Below are positions 9,186-18,008 of a stretch of DNA of 64,000 bases, one piece after another. Positions within the stretch are counted from its first letter, which is position 1. Each line of letters begins with the position of its first letter. This stretch comes from Maridesulfovibrio ferrireducens (GTDB taxonomy: Bacteria; Desulfobacterota; Desulfovibrionia; Desulfovibrionales; Desulfovibrionaceae), in the NCBI RefSeq assembly GCF_016342405.1, contig NZ_JAEINN010000006.1, positions 1 through 64,000 on the forward strand, written 5' to 3'. The notes below the pieces were generated by a model. That model saw nothing but the letters and a program-made list of their open reading frames with translations. It ran no database searches and was not told the DNA's origin. The translations under genes and the position numbers were made by a program.

Positions 9186-9395
9186 ATGCCATACGTAAAC
9201 ATCCGCATTACACGCGAAGGTGCAACGCGCGAACAAAAAGCAAAACTAATACAAGGTGTTACAAGTCTCTTGATGGATACTTTAGGGAAAAATCCAGCCA
9301 CAACAGTTGTCACCATTGATGAAGTAGAGACCGAAAACTGGGGCATCGGAGGCATTCCCGTTGACGAACTTCGCAAACAAAAGACCAGTAAATAA
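9186..9395 (+). CDS. 4-oxalocrotonate tautomerase family protein, 69 aa
   Basis: After removal of Met the protein starts with Pro, the catalytic base of this family, in PYVNIRITREG. Arg residues at 8 and 12 and the length of about 69 aa fit 4-OT-like tautomerases. The start at 9186 is fixed by AGGAGG at 9177-9182. A longer ORF reading from a TTG at 9144 would begin inside the cheV terminator and would hide the catalytic Pro, so it is rejected. The physiological substrate is unknown. Confidence 0.9.
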   Translation: MPYVNIRITREGATREQKAKLIQGVTSLLMDTLGKNPATTVVTIDEVETENWGIGGIPVDELRKQKTSK

Positions 9396-9405
9396 TTTTC
9401 AACTA

Positions 9406-10152
9406 CTACTTAATCCAAATTACGGACAACTGCCGCCCTGTGTTCCTGTCACGTCTGTATGAAAAAAAAGTTTCGCTCATACAATACGTGCACATATCAA
9501 TACCGAAAATATTTTGCGGATTAATTCCTGCGCCAGCTAACTGATCATGAGTTAACTTCCATAAATCAACCGTGTTATTTTCTTTGTTGAAATATTTATC
9601 ATATCCCGGTTCAAAATCAGAATTAAAATTCACGAACTCCGACAAAGCAGGACTAAGACTTGGCCCTCTTACGGCCATAAGCTCAGAAGGACTACACCCG
9701 TAGTGCTCACAAATCTGCGTAACACTTTTGCCCGGGTAGTTTATTGAATTACCTCGCCAGCCGTTATGCAATGCCGCCACAAAATCACCTTTATTATGAG
9801 CAATCAAAATAGGCTGACAGTCAGCCGTTTTGATAACAAGAGCATGTCCGCGTTCAGAAGAGGTGAAACCGTCTCCTTCCAGAGATGACTGCTGCTCAGG
9901 TGTTTGAGATTCAGACTCAAAATGTAAAACATCACCGTGCACCTGTACGCACTCATGCCAATGTGCAACCCCCATAGAGGCAGCCAGAGAAGTCCTGTTA
10001 GCTCTTACGTCGTAAGGGGTGTCACCGACATCAAAAGACAGATTCCCTCGATTAAACGGAGGCTTACAGACTCCGCCTGTTCTCGTTGTAAATACACACG
10101 AAATATTCTCCAGCCCCGGAAAAGTGAACGGTATACAATCTATTCTGGCCAT
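9406..10152 (-). CDS. pgeF: peptidoglycan editing factor / laccase-domain purine nucleoside phosphorylase
   Basis: This 248-aa protein of the YfiH/DUF152 family shows the metal-site motifs HGD near residue 73, KTADCQPILI (Cys/Asp), and HNGWRGNSINYPGK (His). Family members remove wrongly incorporated L-Ser from peptidoglycan precursors or act on purine nucleosides; which applies here is unknown. Its start lies 13 bases inside the upstream 5-formyl-THF cycloligase gene, so the two are translationally coupled. Length is normal. Confidence 0.92.
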   Translation of the reverse strand: MARIDCIPFTFPGLENISCVFTTRTGGVCKPPFNRGNLSFDVGDTPYDVRANRTSLAASMGVAHWHECVQVHGDVLHFESESQTPEQQSSLEGDGFTSSERGHALVIKTADCQPILIAHNKGDFVAALHNGWRGNSINYPGKSVTQICEHYGCSPSELMAVRGPSLSPALSEFVNFNSDFEPGYDKYFNKENNTVDLWKLTHDQLAGAGINPQNIFGIDMCTYCMSETFFSYRRDRNTGRQLSVIWIK

Positions 10153-10724
10153 ATAATATCCTTATCTGTACAGATGGACTGCACTGGTTTATCCCACGCT
10201 TCGACCGCAATTTCATCAATAATCTGAAAATAATAACAGACTCCCACAGCTAAAAAGACGGACTTCTGCGGGCGGGCAAGAAATCTGTCATAATACCCGC
10301 CTCCGAATCCTATTCTGTAACCTCTGCGATCAAATCCGACTCCGGGAATGATCATAATATCAGGCGAGACAACATCAGGAAATTCACATTTACTTCTACA
10401 TGGTTCCTTTATACCGAACGAACCGTGCAAAAGATCCGCTTCCGCCCTCACAACTCCAAAATCCATAATACCCGGTTCATTTTTGCGGCAACAAGGCAGA
10501 AAAATTTTTTTACCTGATTCCAATGCGTCATGAAACAGAGGGATTACATCGACCTCATTTTTGATAGGCCAGTACAAAAGGACTTCCTTGGCCTTTTTCC
10601 ACTCTGCAAGAGACAGAACTGAAAAAACTATCTCACGGCTCATGGATTCAACTTCTGATTTAGACAACCGTTCCCGCTGAACTTGCAAACTGCGTCTTAT
10701 TTCATTCTTATCCAAATTTATCAC
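10140..10724 (-). CDS. 5-formyltetrahydrofolate cyclo-ligase
   Basis: It converts 5-formyl-THF to 5,10-methenyl-THF using ATP. The diagnostic C-terminal motif GVGFDRRGYRIGFGGGYYDR is complete (near residues 128-147), and the N-terminal RRSLQVQRERLS helix is typical. At 194 aa it has normal length. It overlaps pgeF, which follows on the same strand. It is cytoplasmic. Confidence 0.95.
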   Translation of the reverse strand: MINLDKNEIRRSLQVQRERLSKSEVESMSREIVFSVLSLAEWKKAKEVLLYWPIKNEVDVIPLFHDALESGKKIFLPCCRKNEPGIMDFGVVRAEADLLHGSFGIKEPCRSKCEFPDVVSPDIMIIPGVGFDRRGYRIGFGGGYYDRFLARPQKSVFLAVGVCYYFQIIDEIAVEAWDKPVQSICTDKDIIWPE

Positions 10725-11011
10725 CCGATTTTATATCTACAATTATTCAGTTGGATAATTAAAATTCCATAATCTATCTTGAAAAATATACGCTTGAACA
10801 TACTCTGAATCTACACAAAAATTTGCATACTATAAAAACAACTTAGACCTTCTCAGATAAAATTGGCAACCTGATTGTCAGGATTTGGCATCATTGGTTT
10901 TTGAATCCATTAATGTTATTAAATTGAACCTTGCAATCACTATGGCGCAACGCTACTGAAAATTAACTTCATTTTCAACGACGACCATATATCAAAACAA
11001 CAGGAGACAAT

Positions 11012-11683
11012 ATGCCTGAAAATATAATGAACTGGATTGCTTTAGGTGACATTCACCAAAGTCTTAACTTTGTATCATTAATTCCTGAAATCCATGATAC
11101 TACCGGGATCATTGTCACTGGAGATATCACAAACCATTCTCCCTTAGGTGCAATGGAAAAATTCTGGGAAACCATTTCCGATAAAAATCCTAATATACTC
11201 GCGCAAGCGGGAAATATGGATCGGAATAATGTTACAGAATTCCTCAAAAATAAAAATGCCAATATTCATCTGGAATTCCGCGAACTGGCTAAGGGGATCA
11301 AAATCATGGGAGTGGGTTTTTCTATTCCTACTCCATTCGGAACTCCCAGCGAAGTAAGCGAAAAACAGCTCGGACAATGGCTTGAAGAAACATACGAAAA
11401 AATCGGAGACTACGATCAACTGATTCTAGCCGTACATGACTCGCCCTACAATACCAAGCTGGACATGCTTTCAAACGGGCAGCATGTAGGCAGCCACTCT
11501 GTTCGAGCTTTCATTGAAAAAGTTCAACCTGATATTGTCGTAAGTGGTCATATTCACGAATCAAAAGGTGAAGATGTCATAGGAAAATCACGTATTTTTA
11601 ATCCGGGCATGGCTTCCGGCGGCGGATATGTGCTGATCACATTAAAAAACGGCAAGCTTGAAGCAACCTTGAAAGGGAAATAG
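11012..11683 (+). CDS. calcineurin-like metallophosphoesterase
   Basis: The dimetal motifs are present in order: GDIHQ (residues 12-16), GDITNH, GNMDRN in place of GNHD, HDSPYN, and GHIH. At 223 aa it resembles YfcE-type phosphodiesterases. The replacement of GNHE/D by GNMD is common in archaeal-type members of the family. CAGGAG lies 7 bases before the ATG. It is followed after 6 bases by rlmH and probably shares its transcript. Substrate unknown. Confidence 0.88.
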   Translation: MPENIMNWIALGDIHQSLNFVSLIPEIHDTTGIIVTGDITNHSPLGAMEKFWETISDKNPNILAQAGNMDRNNVTEFLKNKNANIHLEFRELAKGIKIMGVGFSIPTPFGTPSEVSEKQLGQWLEETYEKIGDYDQLILAVHDSPYNTKLDMLSNGQHVGSHSVRAFIEKVQPDIVVSGHIHESKGEDVIGKSRIFNPGMASGGGYVLITLKNGKLEATLKGK

Positions 11684-11689
11684 TATTAT

Positions 11690-12160
11690 ATGAGTAAATT
11701 AAGATTCATCTGGGTAGGCAAACTTAAGGAACCTTTTTTTAATGAAGCTTGCGCTCATTATGCAAAAAAATTAGGAAGATTTCACAAACTTGATGAAACT
11801 ATTCTTAAAGATGCTCCGGGAAAACTTCCACCGGAAGACAAAGTGCTGCGCGAAGGTAAAACCATCATAACAAAAATTCGCTCTTCGGACATGGTCATCT
11901 GTCTTGATGAAACCGGCATAGAAATGACGTCAGTTGACCTTTCAAAGCGTCTCCTGAAATGGACGGAAGACCCGAACCTTACTCCCTGCTTTGTAATCGG
12001 CGGACCTTTCGGGCTATCTGATGAAGTCAAAAACGTGGCTCGAATCAAACTTTCATTGAGCAAGATGACTCTGCCGCATGAGCTGGCCCGCACCATGCTA
12101 CTTGAGCAGCTTTATCGCGCGTCTTCTATATTAAAAGGCTCGCCTTACCATCACGTATAA
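11690..12160 (+). CDS. rlmH: 23S rRNA (pseudouridine1915-N3)-methyltransferase RlmH
   Basis: This SPOUT-class methyltransferase acts on 23S rRNA helix 69. At 156 aa it shows the knot motifs IGGPFGLSD (about 103-111) and the C-terminal LPHELARTMLLEQLYRA followed by GSPYHH. It lies 6 bases after the metallophosphoesterase gene and 35 bases before a 63-codon gene, all on the plus strand. Confidence 0.97.
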   Translation: MSKLRFIWVGKLKEPFFNEACAHYAKKLGRFHKLDETILKDAPGKLPPEDKVLREGKTIITKIRSSDMVICLDETGIEMTSVDLSKRLLKWTEDPNLTPCFVIGGPFGLSDEVKNVARIKLSLSKMTLPHELARTMLLEQLYRASSILKGSPYHHV

Positions 12161-12195
12161 ATTTAAAGCCCCTTGAAGGTACAAAGGAAAAAAAC

Positions 12196-12387
12196 ATGAT
12201 TAAACCGGAATATCTTGAAAAACTTGAACTTTACATGACCTCAGGTGACATGCAGTTTGAATTCGATAACGGTACCGAAGAAAAAAGATTTGAAATCCTT
12301 GAATTTCTGGAAAAGTTAATGGATGTAGCTGAAATAGCTGACGAACATGCCACTAAACTTATATTCAAAGGCGGAATGCCCGGTTAG
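12196..12387 (+). CDS. small acidic hypothetical protein, 63 aa
   Basis: The ORF follows rlmH by 35 bases and has AAAGGA upstream of its ATG. The product is acidic and helical in pattern (EKRFEILEFLEKLMDVAEIA). I do not recognise it. Its stop overlaps the stop of the convergent rsmG gene by 4 bases, a compact arrangement that supports it as a real gene. Confidence 0.6.
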   Translation: MIKPEYLEKLELYMTSGDMQFEFDNGTEEKRFEILEFLEKLMDVAEIADEHATKLIFKGGMPG

Positions 12388-13073
12388 CTTAACGGCAACA
12401 ACGACCAAAAATAATGAGTCTTTTTTTGAGCTTTATATTCCATAGTTGATTCCAGCTCATAGCCACATTCTGCAATCTCAGCAGAAGTCGGAGCGCTGTC
12501 ATTTGATAAGATTACGAGCCTTCCGGTTTCGGCGAGCATAGGTTTTACAAACGGCATAAGCTCCTTCCACGGCATGAAGGCTTTACTTAAGATAAGATCT
12601 GCGGGGAGTACCTCCTGTGGAATGGCTTCCGCCCTTCCCTGAAAGACCTCTGTACGCGGTAATTTCATCATTTGCATAGCAGTTCTCATAAAGATTGAAC
12701 GCTTTTGACGGGATTCCACCAAATGATACGCTCCTTTTTGCCAAACGACTCTGAGAGGCAGCCCCGGAAGTCCTGCTCCAGCTCCGAGATCTAGTGTTAC
12801 CGGACTTTTGGGAAGATCAAGATCATTAAGAAAATCTGCCAGATGCAGACTATCAATTATAAGCGAATGAAAAATATCATCCCAGCTCTTAGGCCCGACC
12901 AGATTCATGGCTTTATTCCATTTCACCAGCATGTTTACATAATAAGCCAAAACACGAGCCTGATCAGTTGCGGCTATAAATCCGGAATCAAGCCGCGTAT
13001 CATCCTCAAGCCTTCTCTTGGCCTTGATTGAAGCACCTAGTATATCTGCTGCACTGACATTTGATTCCGCCAT
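12384..13073 (-). CDS. rsmG: 16S rRNA (guanine527-N7)-methyltransferase RsmG
   Basis: This 229-aa SAM-dependent methyltransferase has motif I LDLGAGAGLPGLPL (about 93-106) and the VESRQKRSIFMR motif. It modifies G527 of 16S rRNA. Its ATG directly follows the TAA of the upstream MFS gene (TAAATG), with GGAGG inside the MFS 3' end, so it is translationally coupled to a drug-exporter-like gene. This neighbour is unusual, since rsmG is more often near gid or par genes. Confidence 0.95.
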   Translation of the reverse strand: MAESNVSAADILGASIKAKRRLEDDTRLDSGFIAATDQARVLAYYVNMLVKWNKAMNLVGPKSWDDIFHSLIIDSLHLADFLNDLDLPKSPVTLDLGAGAGLPGLPLRVVWQKGAYHLVESRQKRSIFMRTAMQMMKLPRTEVFQGRAEAIPQEVLPADLILSKAFMPWKELMPFVKPMLAETGRLVILSNDSAPTSAEIAECGYELESTMEYKAQKKTHYFWSLLPLS

Positions 13074-14510
13074 TTAATCCTCCTTTCTGCTGACCGCAGA
13101 TTGCACACAAAGGTCATCCTTGGCAACCTCGCAATTTCCATAAAAACGTCTGTAAACACAGAGAATTGAGATAATAACACCCAGCACGCATAAGCCTGAA
13201 AGTGTTATCAGTGAATAGTGCATAACTTTCATATATGAAACAGCAGATTCAGGAGATACGAGAGTATCCCCCATATATATTGAAATAAAAATTGCTATAA
13301 TTACCATGCTTGCAACCATGCCGAGAGTTCTCAACCCACCCGTTATAGCTGACGCGAAACCAAATCTCGAAGGCGGCACGCTTCCCATCATTATGATCAT
13401 ATTGGGTGAAGAAAATAGAGCAAATCCAACGCCAAGCACGACAAACATTGTGTACAAATATGCAAGCGAAGTTTCAGGTCCGACAGCCGCGCCCATGATA
13501 GATCCAATTGTACACACAACCATTCCTGCCATTGCAATTATACGCGGATAAAACTTATCCGACAATCTACCGACAAGAGGCGATAAAACAGCTTGAACGA
13601 TAGGCTGTACAACCAGAACAACTCCCGCTTGATGCGGAGTCATTGCTTTAACACTCTGTAAATATAAGCTGAAAAGGAAAACAATCCCGAATGTCCCGGC
13701 ATAGCTTATAAATTGAACAAGAGCTGCATCTGAAAAATCCCTTCGTTCCTTAAAGAGCACTAGATCTACAAGTGGAAACTCTGTTCGATCCTGCATGAAA
13801 ATAAAAACCGTGAATCCAACCACCCCGGATAGCAACAGGACTACTCCAGGCCACCCGGCATTCAAGCTGGTTCCACCGAAGACCAATGCCGCCACGGAAA
13901 ATATTACTACCGCGCTTCCTGCATAATCAAATTTTTCATCAGATAAACGAAATTTTCCATTCAAATTCAGATGGGCAACAATATAACTTATGCCTAAGGG
14001 AATTGTTCCCATGTAAAATATCCAACGCCAGCCCAGATGAGTTGCAATTAATCCGCCCAAATAAGGCCCTACGGAAAGGCCTACATAAACAGCGGCAACA
14101 GCAAGGCCCATCGCTCGACCACGTTCTTTCAGAGGAACACAGTCAGTTAACAGAGCCATATTTGTAGCAATTGCCAATGCACCTGAAATCCCCTGCCCCA
14201 ACCTGAGCAGAATTACAGTATTGATATCCTGCGAAAAACCTAACAAAAGGGTAAATATCGCATACAAAAGCACGCCCAGTCTGAAAACAGGCTGCCTTCC
14301 GTGCATATCTGAGAATCTTCCGAAAGGAAGAAGCAGTGCTGCAACTCCACCAATATATATTGATTCAATCAGACTTAAATCAAGTCCGCTTGCCCCGAAT
14401 TCGCGACCGATTGCAGGTAATGCAATTCCAACTGCGGAAAACATAAACGGCATCGTAAATTGAGTGACGGAAACGGCTAAAATTACCGCCTTTTTTTTTG
14501 CTTCATCCAC
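13074..14510 (-). CDS. MFS drug/solute exporter, DHA2-like
   Basis: An inner-membrane proton antiporter of about 478 aa with 14 predicted membrane segments. MFS motif A-like GRFSDMHGRQPVF (near residue 65) and a motif C-like GLSVGPYLGG are visible. The GTG at 14510 is preferred as start because GAGAGG lies 7 bases upstream. A TTG at 14525 would also be in frame. It lies 31 bases after a MarR regulator gene on the same strand and directly before rsmG. The MarR-exporter pair suggests control by a small toxic compound; the substrate is unknown. Confidence 0.88.
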   Translation of the reverse strand: MDEAKKKAVILAVSVTQFTMPFMFSAVGIALPAIGREFGASGLDLSLIESIYIGGVAALLLPFGRFSDMHGRQPVFRLGVLLYAIFTLLLGFSQDINTVILLRLGQGISGALAIATNMALLTDCVPLKERGRAMGLAVAAVYVGLSVGPYLGGLIATHLGWRWIFYMGTIPLGISYIVAHLNLNGKFRLSDEKFDYAGSAVVIFSVAALVFGGTSLNAGWPGVVLLLSGVVGFTVFIFMQDRTEFPLVDLVLFKERRDFSDAALVQFISYAGTFGIVFLFSLYLQSVKAMTPHQAGVVLVVQPIVQAVLSPLVGRLSDKFYPRIIAMAGMVVCTIGSIMGAAVGPETSLAYLYTMFVVLGVGFALFSSPNMIIMMGSVPPSRFGFASAITGGLRTLGMVASMVIIAIFISIYMGDTLVSPESAVSYMKVMHYSLITLSGLCVLGVIISILCVYRRFYGNCEVAKDDLCVQSAVSRKED

Positions 14511-14541
14511 AGTAAAACCTCTCAATTAAATTCAAATATAT

Positions 14542-14997
14542 TTAAAGAATATCCCAAACTGAAGACATTCCTAAAGATTCCCGCCCGGTATCGATCATTC
14601 TTTTCAACATTTTCATTAAAAATACTTTTTCAGATTCATCCAGACCAGACATCATCAGCTCATTTGCAGCCTGTAATGCTTGATGAAGATCTTCTTTTAT
14701 TTCTTCCGCTTTTTCGGTTGGGTAAACTAATTTTTCACGCCTGTTTTCAGGATTTTCTTCTCTAATTAAAAATCCAAGCTTTACGAGCTTAGCCAATGCA
14801 CGTGCGGTCGCAGCCTTATCTACGCTCAGTACATGCGAAAGTTCATCCTGGTTCCGCCCTGGATTCCTCAGAGCTTGCATAATAAAACCTATCTGACCGT
14901 AAGTAATACCGATTGCACTCAATTTATCAGCAAGAATGGCTTTGTGAAGACGCACCATCTGTGCGTTCATATATCCAAACGAAGCATATTTTTTCAT
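14542..14997 (-). CDS. MarR-family transcriptional regulator
   Basis: This 151-aa winged-helix protein has the core GITYGQIGFIMQAL, a recognition region with SVDKAATARALAKLVKLGFL and the wing ENPENRREKLVYPT. The ATG at 14997 is chosen because AGAGGA lies just upstream. Reading from a TTG at 15048 would translate through the palindromic operator. It is the first gene of a MarR-MFS-rsmG operon and probably represses it by binding the two palindromes at 15021-15049. Confidence 0.92.
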   Translation of the reverse strand: MKKYASFGYMNAQMVRLHKAILADKLSAIGITYGQIGFIMQALRNPGRNQDELSHVLSVDKAATARALAKLVKLGFLIREENPENRREKLVYPTEKAEEIKEDLHQALQAANELMMSGLDESEKVFLMKMLKRMIDTGRESLGMSSVWDIL

Positions 14998-15020
14998 TAG
15001 TTCCTCTTGACTTTCTAACC

Positions 15021-15049
15021 GTTGATCAATCAACTGTTGATTAATCAAC
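15021..15049. promoter_or_regulatory. two tandem palindromic operators before marR
   Basis: GTTGAT-CA-ATCAAC (15021-15034) is followed after one base by the perfect palindrome GTTGATTAATCAAC (15036-15049). Both share the half-site GTTGAT. They sit 24-52 bases upstream of the chosen marR start. The position and symmetry fit autoregulation by MarR dimers. Confidence 0.7.
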
Positions 15050-15201
15050 TAACATGGTAAAAATACAGATGTCAACAAGATTTGCCTAAACAATTATTGC
15101 TTTCTGTTGCTTATAGAAGCCAAAATTTGTAAGAACAAAAAACCGTATTTGCTCTTATTAATAATTTCAAACCAATAAGCTTATTTTCCGGAGAAAACAT
15201 A

Positions 15202-16365
15202 TTGAATTACCCTGAACCAAAGACCAGTCGCTTTAAAGCTCTTCTTTCATCATGTATTAAGACTGCCATTGCAGCGGGCTTAATATACTGGCTCATAAAA
15301 TCCGGCAGCATCCGTCTTGAATTTCTTTATGTATCTTTAGATAAACTCCCGGCGCTGCTTACAGGGTGTATAGTTCTTCTCATTGGTCTATCTCTCAGCG
15401 CTTTTCGCTTTAAAGATCTGCTGAAGGGAGCGGGAGCACCAGTTAATACCCTTAAATGTTTGAAAATTACATCTATTATGTATTTCTTTTCTCAATGCGT
15501 ACTTGGTCCGGCAAGTGGTGACTTCGCAAGATATTATTATACAGTAAAAGAAACAGAAAAAGGGGCGCAAACTGGCGCCGCAATTATGGCCGACAGAATT
15601 ATCGGAACCATGGGCCTGTTCGGCCTATCCGGTCTAGGCATAATTCTCAACTGGTCGCTAGTGGAATCTTCTCCTGAACTCCGCACAGTAGCAGTACCCC
15701 TGCTCGGGCTTCTATGCGGCCTCTGGCTCTCATTTCTACTTGGGATTATCTCATTAATAAAGGGTAGATGCGCCGCACTTTACATAGGCATTCCTATTTT
15801 AGTTTCTATAGTCACTATGTGCTACACTGACAGGGTCTCGTTTTTAGCTGTTGAGTTAGCCCCTATGCTTATTCTCGTATCGATTCTTTCAATTTTCGCA
15901 GCATTAATCGCACCGGAATTTTTGGAGAAAGGATGGATTTATAAAAAACTATTCAGCGGTTCTAAGGTAGGCTCTAAAATAGGTCAGCTTGTGTCCGCAC
16001 TGTTGCTATACCGTAACTGCCCCTTGATATTTTTAAAAACCGTTATCATCACTGCGGTGCAACACTTTCTCTTAATTTTATCGCTATATTTCTTTTCACA
16101 GGCTCAAAATCTGCCTGCTATCCCCAATTTCTATGAAATACTTTTCGCGGCACCGATTGCTTTTCTTGCCGGGATTATTCCAGCTCCTGCGGCTGGTCTC
16201 GGTGTCAACGAAGCGGCTTTTGAAACTCTTCTATCGCTTGCTTCCAGCGGAACCATCTCAGCTGGAGCTTCAATTTACCTTATGATGCGAATATGGACTA
16301 CCCTGTTCAGCTTATCGGGAATTCCATTTTTACTTCGCGAAAAGCGAAAAAGAGTTGCAAACTGA
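15202..16365 (+). CDS. LPG synthase transmembrane-region/flippase-like membrane protein
   Basis: This 387-aa inner-membrane protein has about eight to nine hydrophobic segments and the family pattern SAFRFKDLLKGAG, QCVLGPASGDFARYYY and a later PAPAAGLGVNEAAF. These are features of the UPF0104 / lysylphosphatidylglycerol synthase TM family (AglD-like), involved in lipid or glycolipid handling. The soluble aminoacyl-transfer domain of MprF is absent. The start is a TTG with CCGGAG upstream; no better start is seen. Function beyond the family is not known. Confidence 0.8.
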   Translation: MNYPEPKTSRFKALLSSCIKTAIAAGLIYWLIKSGSIRLEFLYVSLDKLPALLTGCIVLLIGLSLSAFRFKDLLKGAGAPVNTLKCLKITSIMYFFSQCVLGPASGDFARYYYTVKETEKGAQTGAAIMADRIIGTMGLFGLSGLGIILNWSLVESSPELRTVAVPLLGLLCGLWLSFLLGIISLIKGRCAALYIGIPILVSIVTMCYTDRVSFLAVELAPMLILVSILSIFAALIAPEFLEKGWIYKKLFSGSKVGSKIGQLVSALLLYRNCPLIFLKTVIITAVQHFLLILSLYFFSQAQNLPAIPNFYEILFAAPIAFLAGIIPAPAAGLGVNEAAFETLLSLASSGTISAGASIYLMMRIWTTLFSLSGIPFLLREKRKRVAN

Positions 16366-16447
16366 TTGTGAGTATGCTTTGGTTTATAAATTAAACAATC
16401 AATTTAGACTTTAATCTTACCAACTTTACCACTATCAAAAAAATAAT

Positions 16448-17923
16448 ATGGCTAACGTTCTAATAATCGATGATGATCCACACATAGGGGATCTGCTCCT
16501 TGCCCTTGCTAAACACCTTGGACACAGCGGAGAGAAGGCTCTTACTCTTAAAGAAGGGCTGGCTCTTGCTAATGAGGAAAGATTCGATATCGTTTTTCTC
16601 GATGTAGTTCTTCCTGACGGTAACGGACTTAATACTCTGCCTGAATTACAAAAATTGAAAAACTCTCCTGAAGTTGTTATTATTACGGGCAAAGGTGATT
16701 CCAAAGGCGCAGAATTAGCTATCAACTCCGGTGCATGGGACTACATAAGCAAGCCTGCATCAGCAGAACAATATCTCCTTCACATGCAACGAGTACTGCA
16801 ATACAGAACGGAAAAACAAGCATCTCGTCCCAAACTTGGACACCACAACATTGTTGGACGTTCCAAAGCGACTACCCGCTGTCTGGAACAGGCGGCACAA
16901 GCGGCTGAAAGCCATGTTAGTGTTTCAATTCTCGGTGAAACAGGTACTGGTAAGGAACTTTTCGCGAAGGCCATACACGACAACAGCTCGCGCAGAAATG
17001 GTCCTTTCATTATAGTCGATTGCGCATCAATTCCTGAAAACCTTGTTGAAAGTATACTTTTCGGGCACAAACGTGGCGCTTTCCCCAGTGCGGATGAATC
17101 TCATAAAGGTTTGATTGCCAAAGCTGACGAAGGGACTCTGTTCTTGGATGAAGTAGGGGAACTACCACTGTCACTTCAAAAATCTTTTTTAAGAGTTCTT
17201 CAAGAACACACATTCCGCCCCGTAGGTGATCACAAAGAAATCAAAAGTGACTTCAGATTGGTTACAGCCACAAATCTAGATCTCGAAGCGCTTGTTCAGA
17301 CCGGACGTTTTAGACAGGACCTGCTGTATCGAATACAAACATTTACTATTCAACTCCCACCACTGAGACAGCGTAAAGAAGACATCCCTGAACTTACAAA
17401 ATATTTCTTTAACAAACTTAGTGCAGATCTGAATACATCACCGATATCCGTTTCAAAAGAATTTCTTGCGGCACTTGATGTATACGCATGGCCCGGAAAT
17501 ATCAGAGAACTTTTCAATGTTCTTGAACAAGTTTTCACGACGAATAGTGAGGCTGGAGAATTTTTGCCGATACATCTGCCTGTCCGTGTGAGAATTGCGG
17601 CTGCGCAGCATTCCGTTCTACCCAAAATAGAAAACAAGCCTGTTCTAACTGTAATTCAAAACAAGAAATTTACACAAAAACAAACATTAAACAAAGATAC
17701 AAATATTCCTGCCTACCAAGTCCCTATAAATAATAATTTTCCTCTTCTGAAAGATTATCGGGAACAAGCACTTGAACAGGCTGAAAAACTTTATCTCGAA
17801 AGTCTTTTTCTACATTGCAAAGGTAATATTAGTCAGGCAGCGCAGGTTTCAGGTCTTTCAAATTCCCGAATCTATGCACTCCTTAAAAAGTATAAAATTA
17901 AAAAAACATTTTTCAGCAATTAA
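16448..17923 (+). CDS. NtrC-type response regulator with altered sigma-54 loop
   Basis: The 491-aa protein has three domains. Its receiver (1-120) has D9/D10, phosphorylation site D52, T80 and K102. Its AAA+ domain (about 135-365) has Walker A GETGTGKE at 163-170, Walker B FLDE at 232-235 and the RFRQDLLYR sensor region. A Fis-type helix-turn-helix lies at the C-terminus (NISQAAQVSGLSNSRIYALL). The loop that normally reads GAFTGA and touches sigma-54 reads GAFPSA (210-215). ATPase residues are intact, so contact with sigma-54 may be changed or lost. No cognate kinase gene is adjacent. It is monocistronic with a strong terminator. Confidence 0.92.
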   Translation: MANVLIIDDDPHIGDLLLALAKHLGHSGEKALTLKEGLALANEERFDIVFLDVVLPDGNGLNTLPELQKLKNSPEVVIITGKGDSKGAELAINSGAWDYISKPASAEQYLLHMQRVLQYRTEKQASRPKLGHHNIVGRSKATTRCLEQAAQAAESHVSVSILGETGTGKELFAKAIHDNSSRRNGPFIIVDCASIPENLVESILFGHKRGAFPSADESHKGLIAKADEGTLFLDEVGELPLSLQKSFLRVLQEHTFRPVGDHKEIKSDFRLVTATNLDLEALVQTGRFRQDLLYRIQTFTIQLPPLRQRKEDIPELTKYFFNKLSADLNTSPISVSKEFLAALDVYAWPGNIRELFNVLEQVFTTNSEAGEFLPIHLPVRVRIAAAQHSVLPKIENKPVLTVIQNKKFTQKQTLNKDTNIPAYQVPINNNFPLLKDYREQALEQAEKLYLESLFLHCKGNISQAAQVSGLSNSRIYALLKKYKIKKTFFSN

Positions 17924-17926
17924 TTC

Positions 17927-17964
17927 AAAAAGCCCGCAACACATATGTGTTGCGGGCTTTTTTT
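17927..17964. terminator. bidirectional terminator between the response regulator and rex
   Basis: AAAAAGCCCGCAACACA / TGTGTTGCGGGCTTTTT is a perfect long stem with a 4-nt loop. It has T-runs in both directions and serves convergent genes. Confidence 0.93.
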
Positions 17965-18008
17965 AAGAAAAAAACTTCTTATAAAGCAAACTATTTCACA
18001 GCTTATTA

